64,000 nt of DNA from an uncultured bacterium (GCA_937864225.1 CALMJK010000009.1:45646-109645), one strand, 5' to 3'. Positions 21,226 through 30,094 are shown, numbered from the stretch's first letter. Made by a program: numbers and translations. Notes: generated by a model not told the origin, from the letters alone.

Positions 21226-22632
21226 TCACTCCTCCACGGCGGGCGAGGCGCCGCCGGCGTAGGTCAGGCGGGCGAGCCCGACGTTGTAGTCGTGCATGGC
21301 CTGAACGAAATTGCCCTCGGCCGCGGTCGCGGCGGCCTGGACGTCGAGCAAGTCGACCATCGAGGCCAGTCCTTCGCGGTACTGGCTTGTGACGATGCGC
21401 AGGCTCTCCCGCGCGGCCGCGACGGCGTCGCGCGCGACCGCCACCTTCTCGGCGGCGGCCTCGAGCTCGAGGCGCGCCTGCGTGGCTTCGAGGGCCGCGC
21501 GGCGCAACTGGAAATCGTACATGTGGTCGGCGGCGCGCCGCTCGGCCCGCGCCTTCTTCAAGCGCCCCCACTCCTCCAGGCCGGCGAACAGATCCCACGT
21601 CGCGTAAACGCCCAGCGTCCAACTTGTGGCGTCGTCGCTGAAGAGGCTCTCGCCGTACCAATCGCGCTCGAGGCTCAGGTTCACGTGTGGCAGCAGGGCG
21701 CCGCGCGCCACGCCGACCATGCGCGAGGCAGCCTCGGCGCGCCGCTGGTGGGCCAGGACGTCGAAGCGGGCGGCGAGCAAGGCGTCGTCGCCGGGTTCGG
21801 GCAGCGACGTCTGGCCGGGATCGCGCGGCGGGTCGGCGGCGGCGAGCGTCAGCTCGGTGCGCGCGCCGGTCAGCAGCTCGATGTTCTCGCCCGCGAGGAG
21901 CGTCAAATGTCGCGTCTCGATCAGCCGCTGCTTGAGGCCGCTGAGGTAGACCTCGGCCTGCAGCGCGTCGGCTTCGGTGGCCATCTCGGCCGCGACCATG
22001 GAGCGAGCCTGGCGAGCGTGTCCTTCGGCCGCGGCCACCGCGTTCTCCATGACGGCCGTGAAGGCGCGCGCCAGCACCAGGCCCTCGTAGGTCTGGACGG
22101 CCTGGAACTCCACCGTCTGCGCGGCGCGGCGGTGCTCGTAGGCGGCCGCCTGCGCCATCGCGTCGGCGGCGCGCTTGCCGTAGAGCCCCATGCCGCCGTT
22201 GAAGAGCGGCTGCCTGAGCAGCAGGCGCGTGATGTTGTTCTCCTCGATCGGCGGATCATTGAGGAAAGCGGGATCGAAGTTCTGCGCCTCGACGATCCGC
22301 TTGTTGAGCTTGAAGCCGAACATGTTGAGTGGGTCGTCGGAGCGCAGGAAGAACTCGCCGGCCTGCACCTGGGGCAAGAATCCCCGCCAGGCGCCCAGGG
22401 CGTCGCCGGCGGCCGCGTCCGCCAGGGCGCCGCTGGCCGCGAGCATGTCGTTGTGGGCCAGCGCGGCCGCCCTTACCATGTCGAGGGCGACGAAGAGGGT
22501 GTCGCCGCGGATCGTCCCGAGCGCTTCGGGCGGGGTGTCCGCGGCGGAGGCCGCCCGCGCCGCCGGTCCGGCCAGGAGCGCCAGCGCCAGCAGGACCGCG
22601 GCGGCGGGATCGCGCAGCATCCGTCGGTCCAT
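21226..22632 (-). CDS. TolC family outer-membrane channel
   Basis: A 468-residue outer-membrane efflux protein. A cleavable signal (VLLALALLAGPAARA) is followed by two TolC repeats with long alanine-rich helices; typical phrases are LRQPLFNGGMGLYGKR and TWDLFAGLEEWGRLKKA in the equivalent strand segments of each repeat. ATG 22632 was chosen because it gives a clean signal peptide and follows the stop of the small upstream gene by four bases; an ATG at 22686 would lie inside that gene. It would form the exit duct for the RND pump encoded downstream. Confidence 0.9.
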   Translation of the reverse strand: MDRRMLRDPAAAVLLALALLAGPAARAASAADTPPEALGTIRGDTLFVALDMVRAAALAHNDMLAASGALADAAAGDALGAWRGFLPQVQAGEFFLRSDDPLNMFGFKLNKRIVEAQNFDPAFLNDPPIEENNITRLLLRQPLFNGGMGLYGKRAADAMAQAAAYEHRRAAQTVEFQAVQTYEGLVLARAFTAVMENAVAAAEGHARQARSMVAAEMATEADALQAEVYLSGLKQRLIETRHLTLLAGENIELLTGARTELTLAAADPPRDPGQTSLPEPGDDALLAARFDVLAHQRRAEAASRMVGVARGALLPHVNLSLERDWYGESLFSDDATSWTLGVYATWDLFAGLEEWGRLKKARAERRAADHMYDFQLRRAALEATQARLELEAAAEKVAVARDAVAAARESLRIVTSQYREGLASMVDLLDVQAAATAAEGNFVQAMHDYNVGLARLTYAGGASPAVEE

Positions 22633-22636
22633 GGGC

Positions 22637-22861
22637 TCAGCCTTTCGAGTGGCCGTCCGGGCGCGCAACGGCGATTTCTGGCACACCCATCCGGCGCAGG
22701 ATGGCGATCAGGGGGCACCAGTCGGTGAAAGCGGACTGCAGGAGATTCAGCCCGACGAAGGCCGTGAACCAGAGCCACCTCGGACTGACCCAGACGGACA
22801 GGGCCAGGCTCAGCAGCACGAAGGTTCCGGCCACGAGGCGCAGGATGCGGTGCAGGGTCAC
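22637..22861 (-). CDS. DUF2892 (YgaP-type) small membrane protein
   Basis: A 74-residue protein with two hydrophobic helices and the family phrase FTDWCPLIAILRRMGV near the C-terminus, as in the membrane part of YgaP and related stand-alone DUF2892 proteins. These are common next to sulfur-handling and ArsR-regulated genes, but their task is unknown. Start GTG 22861 follows AGGGAGGGAG with a five-base gap; an in-frame ATG at 22885 is the alternative. It is the first gene of the operon DUF2892, tolC-like, adaptor, RND pump. Confidence 0.82.
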   Translation of the reverse strand: MTLHRILRLVAGTFVLLSLALSVWVSPRWLWFTAFVGLNLLQSAFTDWCPLIAILRRMGVPEIAVARPDGHSKG

Positions 22862-22910
22862 GGGACTCCCTCCCTGGGGCGTCATGAATGTAGATGGTTG
22901 CATATATTCT

Positions 22911-22931
22911 TGACCATTAACATGGTAAGAC
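22911..22931. promoter_or_regulatory. Palindromic operator candidate
   Basis: ACCAT-TAAC-ATGGT (22913-22926) is a perfect 5-4-5 inverted repeat, and it extends outward as TCTT(g)ACCAT / ATGGTAAGA with one extra base. It covers the -10 box of the minus-strand efflux operon promoter, the position expected for a repressor site. The ArsR-type regulator at 24132 is the nearest candidate ligand-responsive repressor, but that link is an inference. Confidence 0.5.
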
Positions 22932-22950
22932 GTGGCCCCTCCGCTGTCAA
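22922..22950 (-). promoter_or_regulatory. Promoter of the efflux operon
   Basis: Reading the minus strand, TTGACA (22950-22945) is followed after exactly 17 bases by TACCAT (22927-22922). The predicted transcript would begin near 22915 and reach the GTG start at 22861 after about 54 bases. The -10 box lies inside the palindrome at 22913-22926. Confidence 0.55.
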
Positions 22951-23033
22951 GGCCAACTTGGCGTGGGTGGGGGACTTTTGGTTTTAAAAGTTTGTCGGAC
23001 AACGAGTTGGAAAGGTCAAGGAGGGGGTTCGGC

Positions 23034-23981
23034 ATGACCGAACCGCAGGCCAGACTGCTCATCGCCAGTCCGCGTGGCTTCTGCGCGGGCGTGGAGAGGG
23101 CCGTGCAGACCGTCGAGAGAGTGCTGGCTCGCCGGCGGGGTCCCGTGTACGTGCGGCGGCAGATCGTGCACAACCGGGCGGTCGTGGAGGGCCTGCGGGC
23201 TCGCGGCGTCGTGTTCGTGGACGAGCTCGACGAGGTCCCCGACGGCGCCCTCGTGATCTTCAGCGCCCATGGCGTGGCGCCGGCCGTGCGGCAGGAGGCG
23301 AGGGCGCGCGGGCTGGAGGTGATCGACGCCACCTGCCCGCTCGTGTCGAAGGTGCACCTGCAGGTCGCGGGGCACGCGAGGGACGGGTTGCCGATCGTGC
23401 TCATCGGGCATGCCGGACACGAGGAAGTGCTCGGCACGATGGGCGAGGCGCCCGGCGGCATCCACCTCGTCACGCGCGTGGAGGACGTCGCGCGACTGCC
23501 GCTGCCCGCCGACGGCACCGTCGCCTACGTGACCCAGACCACCCTGGGCGTGGACGAGACCCGGCAGATCGTCGCGGCGCTCCAGGCCCGCTTCCCGCGC
23601 CTGCTCGCGCCCGGCCGCGACGACATCTGCTACGCCACCCAGAATCGGCAGGACGCGGTGAAGGAGTTGGCGGCGCGGGGGATCGGGCACCTGCTCGTCG
23701 TCGGCTCCCCCAACAGCAGCAACAGCGTCCGCCTGTGCGAGGTCGGGGAGCGCTGCGGCGTGCCGGCCATGCTCATCGCCGGCGCCGGCGACCTGCCGCT
23801 GCCCCAGCTGCGCCCGCACCCGCTGCTCGGCCTGACCGCGGGCGCCTCGGCCCCGGAGCACCTCGTGCGCGAAGTGGTCGAGTGCCTGCGCGCCGAGGGC
23901 TGGCAACCCGACGAAGTCGTGACCCTGCGGGAGAACCTCTCCTTCGGCCTGCCCGCGGGGGTGGACGGTGAGGGGCCCTGA
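23034..23981 (+). CDS. ispH: 4-hydroxy-3-methylbut-2-enyl diphosphate reductase
   Basis: IspH (315 aa) performs the last step of the MEP pathway: it reduces HMBPP to IPP and DMAPP using a [4Fe-4S] cluster. The three cluster cysteines are at C17 (PRGFCAGV), C101 (DATCPLVSK) and C199 (DICYATQNRQ). Catalytic-site phrases SAHGVAP, IGHAGHEEVLGTMGE and VVGSPNSSNSVRL are intact. ATG 23034 is preceded by AAGGAGGGGG. It diverges from the efflux operon and shares the region 22862-23033 with it. Confidence 0.97.
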   Translation: MTEPQARLLIASPRGFCAGVERAVQTVERVLARRRGPVYVRRQIVHNRAVVEGLRARGVVFVDELDEVPDGALVIFSAHGVAPAVRQEARARGLEVIDATCPLVSKVHLQVAGHARDGLPIVLIGHAGHEEVLGTMGEAPGGIHLVTRVEDVARLPLPADGTVAYVTQTTLGVDETRQIVAALQARFPRLLAPGRDDICYATQNRQDAVKELAARGIGHLLVVGSPNSSNSVRLCEVGERCGVPAMLIAGAGDLPLPQLRPHPLLGLTAGASAPEHLVREVVECLRAEGWQPDEVVTLRENLSFGLPAGVDGEGP

Positions 23982-24041
23982 CGGCGGCCGGTCGCTTTGC
24001 CCCGGACGTTCGCACCTGTTTAGCTACGAATAAAATTGACT

Positions 24042-24070
24042 TTGACGTTGATCCCCTGCGCGTCTATCCT
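24042..24070 (+). promoter_or_regulatory. Promoter of the ArsR-type regulator gene
   Basis: TTGACG (24042-24047) and TATCCT (24065-24070) are separated by 17 bases. The start codon is at 24132, giving a leader of about 55 bases. The surrounding stretch (ATAAAATTGACTTTGACG) is unusually AT-rich for this genome. Confidence 0.55.
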
Positions 24071-24131
24071 GATGCGGAGCCGGGCACGGCCGTCCGTGGC
24101 GCGCCCAGTCGCCGACCCGAGGGGCGGACCG

Positions 24132-24470
24132 ATGGATAAGAAGCTGTACGAGCTGCAAGCGGAGCTGTGCAAGACGCTGTCGAACCCCAAGCGGCTCGAA
24201 ATCCTCGACATCCTGCGCGAAGAGGGGGAGATCTCGGTCAACCAGCTGGCCGATCGGCTCGAGATCCCCAAGGCGAACACCTCGCAACACCTGGCGGTGC
24301 TGCGGCAGGCGGGCGTCGTGTCGACGCGCAAGGACGGCATCAACGTCTATTACAGTCTGCGTTCCGCCAAAATCTCCGAGGCCTGCAGCTTGACCCGCGC
24401 CATCCTGCTGGAGAAACTGGAGGACCAGGCCGGACTCTCCGACCTGATCCGTCGCGACGTCGAAGCCTGA
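24132..24470 (+). CDS. ArsR/SmtB-family transcriptional regulator
   Basis: A 112-residue winged-helix DNA-binding protein. The core LSNPKRLEILDILREEGEIS is followed by the recognition helix IPKANTSQHLAVLRQAGVV and the wing TRKDGINVYYSLRS. It lacks the classic arsenic motif ELCVCDL; its only cysteines are C13 (helix 1, AELCKTL) and C85 (helix 5, EACSLTR), so thiol-redox or persulfide sensing, or a non-classical metal site, are both conceivable. ATG 24132 was chosen because homologues begin near this point. The likely target is the efflux operon that starts 1.2 kb upstream, as an inference from proximity. Confidence 0.9.
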   Translation: MDKKLYELQAELCKTLSNPKRLEILDILREEGEISVNQLADRLEIPKANTSQHLAVLRQAGVVSTRKDGINVYYSLRSAKISEACSLTRAILLEKLEDQAGLSDLIRRDVEA

Positions 24471-24525
24471 TCCCACCTGCAGGCGGGACCGCGAGGCCGG
24501 CCGCGCCGCGTGTGCCGGAGGTCTT

Positions 24526-25869
24526 GTGTCGCAGCCTGTCTCGGTGCGCTTCCTGCAAATATCCGACGTGCACCTCGGCGCCTCGCTGGCCGACTCGCGC
24601 TTGGGGTGGCCGCCCGCGTTGGCCCGGCGCAGGGCCGAAGAGGTCTTCACGGCGTTCGCATCCGCGCTCCGGTTGGCCGACACCGAGGCCTGCCACGGCG
24701 TGCTGATCCCCGGGGATCTGTTCGACGGCGACGAGGTCGACGACGCCCTGGCCGCCGCGGCCTTCGCCGCCATTCGCGAGCTGGCGCCGCGCCCGGTCTT
24801 CCTCGCGCCCGGCAACCACGATTGCTACGGCCCCGACGGCCCCTATGGGCAGGCGCGCTGGAGCCTGCTCGCCGCCGGCGAGGGGCCGCCGCCGAACCTC
24901 GTGCTGTGGCGCGATGAACGGTTCCACACCGTGGTCTGGCCCGGACGGCCCGATGTCACCGTGACCGGATCCGCCTACCTGCGCCCGGCGCGCGTTCACG
25001 AGCGCCGCCTGGCGCAACCCGTCGTGGACCCGGCGACCCTGGATCCGGCCCACGTCCACTTGGCCCTGCTCCACGGCTCGCGCGACGACCACGGCTTTCT
25101 GCAGGCGCGCAAGGCGACGCTTCCCTTCAGCGCCGCCGAGCTGGCGGCGCAGCCGTTCGACTACACGGCCGTCGGCCACTACCACGCCTCGTCGCCGATC
25201 CGCGATCCCGGCACGCAAGAGGTGCGCGGCGGCTACAGCGGCATGCCCGCCTTCATCAACATGGACGAGGACGGGGAAAAGAGCGTGCTGATCGTGGAGG
25301 TGACCGTCGTGCCGGGCGAGCCCCGCCGGCGCGAGGTGCGCGTGCAGCGGCGGGTCGTGGATCCGCGCCGGCTGTGGCGACTCGAGATCGACGTGACGGG
25401 CCGCGGCGACGCCGAGCAGGTGCGCGCCGCGCTGGCGCGCTCGTGGGAGCAGGCGGGCGTGCGGCCGGCGGACGTGGCGGTCGTGCGCTTTGCGGGTCGC
25501 TTGGCCGCGGAGCTGTCGCGGGAGGGCCTGCGCGAGACCGCGACGGACTGGGCGCGCGGGCGGTGCTGGCACGTCGCCGTCCTGTGCGAGCGGCTCGAGC
25601 CGGAGATCGACGTCGCGCCGTTTCTGGCCGGCGAGGCGAAGACGCTGCAGGCCCGCTTCGCCCGCGCGTTGACGGAGCGCGCCGAGGCGGCAGAGAGGTC
25701 CGAAGACCGAGAGATCGCGCGTCGCGCTCTGTCGTACGGCCTGGAGGCGATCGTCACGGGACGGATCCGCCGCCGCTGGGAGCCCGACGACGCCGCGCCG
25801 GCCTGGAGCCCGTCCGAGGAGGGCGCGCCGGACGATGGGCCCGGCGGCGCGCCGGAGGCGCCGGCATGA
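24526..25869 (+). CDS. SbcD/YhaO-like metallophosphoesterase (DNA repair exonuclease)
   Basis: A 447-residue calcineurin-like phosphoesterase. Metal-binding motifs in order: SDVHLG near residue 14, GDLFDGDEVD near 66, GNHDCYG near 97, LLHGSRD near 183 and GHYH near 220. These are the five motifs of the Mre11/SbcD nuclease superfamily. The C-terminal 200 residues form a capping region ending in a disordered Pro/Ala/Glu tail. Start is GTG 24526 behind GGAG. The stop overlaps the start of the ATPase gene, so the two are made together, as for SbcD-SbcC or YhaO-YhaN pairs. Confidence 0.9.
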   Translation: MSQPVSVRFLQISDVHLGASLADSRLGWPPALARRRAEEVFTAFASALRLADTEACHGVLIPGDLFDGDEVDDALAAAAFAAIRELAPRPVFLAPGNHDCYGPDGPYGQARWSLLAAGEGPPPNLVLWRDERFHTVVWPGRPDVTVTGSAYLRPARVHERRLAQPVVDPATLDPAHVHLALLHGSRDDHGFLQARKATLPFSAAELAAQPFDYTAVGHYHASSPIRDPGTQEVRGGYSGMPAFINMDEDGEKSVLIVEVTVVPGEPRRREVRVQRRVVDPRRLWRLEIDVTGRGDAEQVRAALARSWEQAGVRPADVAVVRFAGRLAAELSREGLRETATDWARGRCWHVAVLCERLEPEIDVAPFLAGEAKTLQARFARALTERAEAAERSEDREIARRALSYGLEAIVTGRIRRRWEPDDAAPAWSPSEEGAPDDGPGGAPEAPA

Positions 25870-28800
25870 AGCTCCTGCTGCTGCGCGTGCGGGGCTTCGG
25901 CGGTCTGACGCCCGGCGAATATCGCTTCACCGATCGCACCCTCGTCGTGGAGAGCAACGCGACGGGCAAGAGCACGCTCGTGGCGGCGGTGCGGGCGGCG
26001 CTCTACGGCCTCGAGGCGGACCGCAGGCGGCAGAAGGGCTTCACCGATCACGAGGCCTGGCGCCCGTGGGCCGGCAGCGAGTACGGCCTGGCGCTGACCG
26101 TCGAGACGCGGGACGGCTGCTTCACCGTCGAGCGGGACTTTTCGCGCGCGGGCGGCGAGCTCGCGGTGCGCGACGGCGCCGGCCTCGACGTCACCTCCAC
26201 GTTCCTGGCCGGGCGGGGCCGCGACCGCGTGGGCGAGCGCCTGACCGGCGTGGAGGAAGCCGCGTTCCTGCGCGCCGCCCTGGCGATCGACCGCAGTTGG
26301 GGCGCCTTCCCAGGGGAGGAGCCCGGCGGGAACCTGGCGGATCTGCTCGGGAGCGTCGTGAGCAGCGACGAGGGCGGCGGGCCGGCGTCGGCGGCGCTGG
26401 CGGCCTGCGACGAGGCGCTCAGGCACTACGACGGTGCGATGCTCAAGGGAACGGGGCTGGTCGACACGGAGATCCAACGCCTCGAGCAGCGCCTGCGCGA
26501 GATCCGCGACGATCGCGAGGCCACGACGGCCAGGCACGAGGAGGCCCTCGTCGAGCTGGCGCGGCTCGCCGAGCTGCGCGAGAGCCTGGCCGGCCTCGAT
26601 GCCGCGCTGGCCGAGGTCCGGCGCCGCCGTCTGCGGGCGCAGGCGGCCGCGCTGGCGCGCGCGCGCAAGGCGCGCCTGGAGCTGGAGGCCGAGCTGGCGG
26701 CGGCGCGCGAGTCGGCGGCGGGCGCGGCGCACCTCAGGAATTTTCCTGTCGGGCGCGAGGCCGAGCTCGCGTCGTTGGCCGAACGGTGCGCGCAAGCCGA
26801 CGAGGAGGCGCGCGCGCAGCGCCGGCGCCTGGACGAAGCGCTGCGCCCCGAGCTGATCCTGAGCGAGAGCGAGCTGGCGCAGATCGGCGAGCCGGGCGAT
26901 GGCGTCACGGGCGATCTGGCGGGGGGCGTGGGCGCGCTGCTCGAGCGGCGCGCGCGCTGGGCGCAACTGCGGGGCGAGCGCGACGCGCTGCGCGAGCGCA
27001 TCGTCGAGGAAGGCGAGGATCTGCCGCTGCAGGAAGCGCTGCGTGACGGCCTGGCGCGCTTGAGCGAGACCGAGCGGAGTTTCCTGGGCGGCCAGGAGCG
27101 CCTCGCTTTCGCGCGCATCGATCTGCTGGCGCGGCTGGACCGCGACCGGCGCGACACGCGCGAGGCGATGGCGGCGTGGACGGCGGGCGCGCGCCGCCAT
27201 GCCCTGGGCCGGGGCCTGGCCGTCGCGCTCGCCGGCGTCGCCCTCGCGTGCGTGGCGCTGGCGCTGGCGCCCTGGCCCGGCGGCGCGCCGCTGCCGCTGC
27301 CGCGCTGGCCGGCCGTCGCGGTCGCCGTGCCGGTCGCGTGCGTGGCCGCGGCTCTCGCCTTCCGCCTGCACCGGCGGCGCGACGCCCTGCTGCGCCGGCG
27401 CGTGCTGCAGGGGAGCGCGCGGCTGTCGGCGCTGGCGCAGGAGCAGAAGGCGCTGGACGGACGCGAGGCGGCCCGGCGCCAGCGGCTGGCGGAACTGGCG
27501 CCGGCGCTGTTGGGCGCCGCGCGCGCGCGCGAGCTGATCGCCGACCCGGATGATCTCGCGGTCCTTTACGGGCATCACGAGTCGTTCCGCATCCGTCACG
27601 ACGCCTGGTTCCGGCTCGGCGAGCGCCTGCAGGAGGAGGAGGCGGAGATCGACCGCCTGCGCGCGCGCCTGGTCCCGTTCCTGCCGGCGGGCGGCGAGGA
27701 CATCGCAGCGGGCGAGGACGCCGGCGCGTCCGGCGCCGCCGCGCTGCTGCAGAAGGAGCTGGCGCGCCGCCTGCGCCGCGAGCAACTGGTGGAGCGGCGC
27801 GCGCGCGCCCGCGAGGCGATCGCCGCCGCCGAGCGCGCCGCGGCCGAGCACGCCACGCGGGCGCAGCAGGCGTGCCACCGCGCGGCGGGCGTGCTGGCGA
27901 TCCTGCCCGCCGACTGCCGGCTGCCCGGTCCGCCGGCCGCCGCCGCGGAAGCGGTCCGCGTCAGCGAGGAGATCGAACGCCTGGCCGCTTCCTTCCGCGG
28001 CGATCCGGCCGGCGTCGCCGACTGGTTCGCCGCCCGGGCCGCCGAGGCCGCCAACGCTCGCCGCCTGCTGGACGAGACGCTGCCCGCGCTCGAGCGCCGA
28101 CTGGCCGAGATGCCCGATCCGCGCGAGACAGAGCGGCGGCTCGCCGAGGTCGAGGGCGAGCTGGCGCTGCTGGCGGCCGCCGCGGGCGAGGCGGACGGCG
28201 CCCGGGACGCGCCGCCGCGCGAGCTGCTCACGGTGGACGAACTGGTGGCCAAGGGCGAGGCGCTGCTGGAAAGACGCGCGGCGCTCGCCGCGGAAATCGC
28301 GCGCCTGGCCGGCGCCGTGGCCGAGGTCGAGAAGGAGCGGCGCGCCCACCTGCCGGAGCTGGCGCGCCGGGAGCGCGAGCTGAGGGGGGCGCTGGGCCGC
28401 GCCCGGGAGTTCCGCGCCGCCGTCACGCTCGCGCGCGACGAGATCGCGCGGCTGGCCGGCGATGTCTACGCGCGCTGGGCCGTCCAGCTCGACGCGGACG
28501 CCGCCAGGCTGGCGGCGAAGCTGAGCCCGGAGATCGCGGGCATCAGCTTCACGCCCGAATTGGACTTCACGATCACGCTCGCCGATGGCCGTCGCCTCGA
28601 GGCCGCGCGCGCCGACCGCCAGCTCAGCAGCGGCGCCCGCGACCAGCTCATGCTGGCCATCCGCCTGGCGCTGGCGCGTTTTTTGGCCCGACCCGGCGAG
28701 CCGCTGCCGCTGGTGCTCGACGACCCCTTCGCCCGCTGGGACGACGCGCGCTTCGCGCGCGGCATGGCGGCCCTGGGCGAGGACGCGGCCGGCCACCAGG

Positions 28801-28901
28801 TGATCCTGCTCACCTGCCAGGCGCAGCGCCTGCGCTGGCTCCACGGCGCGGACCCGGCCGCGGCCGCCGGCTGGACGCGCCTGATCGTGTCGCGGGCCTG
28901 A
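25866..28901 (+). CDS. SbcC/YhaN-like SMC-type ATPase with central membrane segment
   Basis: A 1011-residue ABC-type ATPase. The P-loop ESNATGKST (residues 31-39) sits near the N-terminus; signature motif LSSGARDQLMLAIRLAL and Walker B LPLVLDDPFARWD are near the C-terminus. Between them are long coiled coils rich in Arg, Glu, Ala and Leu. At about residues 445-498 the coiled coil is broken by two hydrophobic helices (ALAGVALACVALALAPW and VAVAVPVACVAAALAF), which argues for a membrane-associated YhaN-like protein instead of a soluble SbcC. The partner is the nuclease encoded immediately upstream. A role in processing DNA ends is inferred. Confidence 0.88.
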   Translation: MKLLLLRVRGFGGLTPGEYRFTDRTLVVESNATGKSTLVAAVRAALYGLEADRRRQKGFTDHEAWRPWAGSEYGLALTVETRDGCFTVERDFSRAGGELAVRDGAGLDVTSTFLAGRGRDRVGERLTGVEEAAFLRAALAIDRSWGAFPGEEPGGNLADLLGSVVSSDEGGGPASAALAACDEALRHYDGAMLKGTGLVDTEIQRLEQRLREIRDDREATTARHEEALVELARLAELRESLAGLDAALAEVRRRRLRAQAAALARARKARLELEAELAAARESAAGAAHLRNFPVGREAELASLAERCAQADEEARAQRRRLDEALRPELILSESELAQIGEPGDGVTGDLAGGVGALLERRARWAQLRGERDALRERIVEEGEDLPLQEALRDGLARLSETERSFLGGQERLAFARIDLLARLDRDRRDTREAMAAWTAGARRHALGRGLAVALAGVALACVALALAPWPGGAPLPLPRWPAVAVAVPVACVAAALAFRLHRRRDALLRRRVLQGSARLSALAQEQKALDGREAARRQRLAELAPALLGAARARELIADPDDLAVLYGHHESFRIRHDAWFRLGERLQEEEAEIDRLRARLVPFLPAGGEDIAAGEDAGASGAAALLQKELARRLRREQLVERRARAREAIAAAERAAAEHATRAQQACHRAAGVLAILPADCRLPGPPAAAAEAVRVSEEIERLAASFRGDPAGVADWFAARAAEAANARRLLDETLPALERRLAEMPDPRETERRLAEVEGELALLAAAAGEADGARDAPPRELLTVDELVAKGEALLERRAALAAEIARLAGAVAEVEKERRAHLPELARRERELRGALGRAREFRAAVTLARDEIARLAGDVYARWAVQLDADAARLAAKLSPEIAGISFTPELDFTITLADGRRLEAARADRQLSSGARDQLMLAIRLALARFLARPGEPLPLVLDDPFARWDDARFARGMAALGEDAAGHQVILLTCQAQRLRWLHGADPAAAAGWTRLIVSRA

Positions 28902-28905
28902 AAAA

Positions 28906-28935
28906 GGGGCGGCCCCCGATCAGGGGGCGCCCCCG
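28906..28935 (-). terminator. Intrinsic terminator between convergent genes
   Basis: A GC-rich hairpin with inner stem GCCCCC-GATCA-GGGGGC and a longer imperfect outer stem. On the minus strand it is followed by CCCCTTTTT, so it fits a rho-independent terminator for the secreted-protein gene ending at 28960, and it also lies five bases after the ATPase stop on the plus strand. Confidence 0.75.
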
Positions 28936-28959
28936 TTCGCTGATCCCGCCGGCCGCGGC

Positions 28960-29934
28960 TTATTTCAGCAACGTCGCCCTGTTGACGGTCCGGTGGCCGG
29001 CCGACGCGACTTCATAGAAATAGACGCCCGACTCCACGCCCTTGCCCTGGTCGTCGACGCCGTCCCACTCCAACGACCCCTCGCGCGCGGTCACGATGCC
29101 GTCGAACAGGGTCCGGACCAGTTCGCCCCGGACGTTGAAGATCCTGACCGTCAGGACGCCGGCCTGCGGCAGGGAGTACGCGATCGTCATCTTCGGGTTG
29201 AAGGGGTTCGGGTAGCTCCTGGCCGCGAACACGGGGTCGGGGGCATCCAGCTGCGGCCAGGCCTTCGCGGCTTCTTGCCCGGGCGGCGAGAACGGGACGC
29301 TCCAGTCGCCCATCGTCGGGGGATCGCCGTCGAAGTCCGTCGTGGAGATGACGACGTCGTCGACCGACACGACGATGTTGTCCAGCGCACAAGCGCCCCA
29401 GGTCGGCCACGAGCAGTCGGCGTCGCTCCAGGCGGTATCTGATGTGAATTCCCAGCGCAGATGGATTTTCCCCTTGCCCTTGGAATCGAGCACGGTCACC
29501 CAGAATGTCTCGTCGACGACGTACGGCGTGAAGACATTCGTTAGGTAGTCACGGTTTTTGCTGGTCAAGACGATCACGTTCTCCATGATGCCCTCGCGCT
29601 CCACCTGAAGGCGGATGTAATCGTAGTCGGGCTCGATATCGTAGTTCAGCAGGGCCTGCACCCGCACCTTGACGGTCGCGCTGGGATCGGGAACGGAGCC
29701 CACGAAATCCACGCGCTCCGTCCAATTGTTGCCGTAGCCCTGCGGCGGATCGGAGGGGCTGCACGGCGCGTACAGCGCGCCGCACCAGAGGCCGTTGCCC
29801 GTGCCGGGATTGATCCAGGTCGAGATCTGCCAGTGCGAGGCGACGGGATCCTTCTTGGCCGCGGCGTCGGTGCCGGCCAGCAGGATCGCGCCCCAGAGCA
29901 GTGCCAGGCACAGGAGCAATGCGCGTTTTCTCAT
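28960..29934 (-). CDS. Secreted protein with C-terminal FlgD/Por-type sorting-like domain
   Basis: A 324-residue exported protein. A signal peptide (LLLCLALLWGAILLAGTDAAA) is followed by a region of about 200 residues, probably a beta-sandwich, with four cysteines in two pairs (GLWCGALYAPCSP; DADCSWPTWGACALD). The last 85 residues begin SYPNPFNPKMTIAYSLP and run through VRIFNVRGELVRTL to SGVYFYEVASAG, the hallmark of the FlgD-Ig/type IX-sorting-like domains common in FCB-group secreted proteins. ATG 29934 follows GGTGGGAG. The ligand or enzyme role of the N-terminal part is unknown. Confidence 0.8.
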   Translation of the reverse strand: MRKRALLLCLALLWGAILLAGTDAAAKKDPVASHWQISTWINPGTGNGLWCGALYAPCSPSDPPQGYGNNWTERVDFVGSVPDPSATVKVRVQALLNYDIEPDYDYIRLQVEREGIMENVIVLTSKNRDYLTNVFTPYVVDETFWVTVLDSKGKGKIHLRWEFTSDTAWSDADCSWPTWGACALDNIVVSVDDVVISTTDFDGDPPTMGDWSVPFSPPGQEAAKAWPQLDAPDPVFAARSYPNPFNPKMTIAYSLPQAGVLTVRIFNVRGELVRTLFDGIVTAREGSLEWDGVDDQGKGVESGVYFYEVASAGHRTVNRATLLK

Positions 29935-30065
29935 GACTCCCACCTCGTGTTTGTTGGCGTGAACCACCCCGCGCCGCCCCATTTCCATGCATGGCATCAG
30001 GACCGGCGCGCAAACCCAGGCGACTCTGCGGAAACAATATTGACTTCGATTTGCATGTGCAGATG

Positions 30066-30094
30066 AAATTACGGAAAGGGGGCGAACCCGTCAA
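30066..30094 (-). promoter_or_regulatory. Promoter of the secreted-protein gene
   Basis: On the minus strand TTGACG (30094-30089) and TAATTT (30071-30066) are 17 bases apart, just after the radical SAM gene that ends at 30114. The leader to ATG 29934 would be about 125 bases. Confidence 0.5.
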
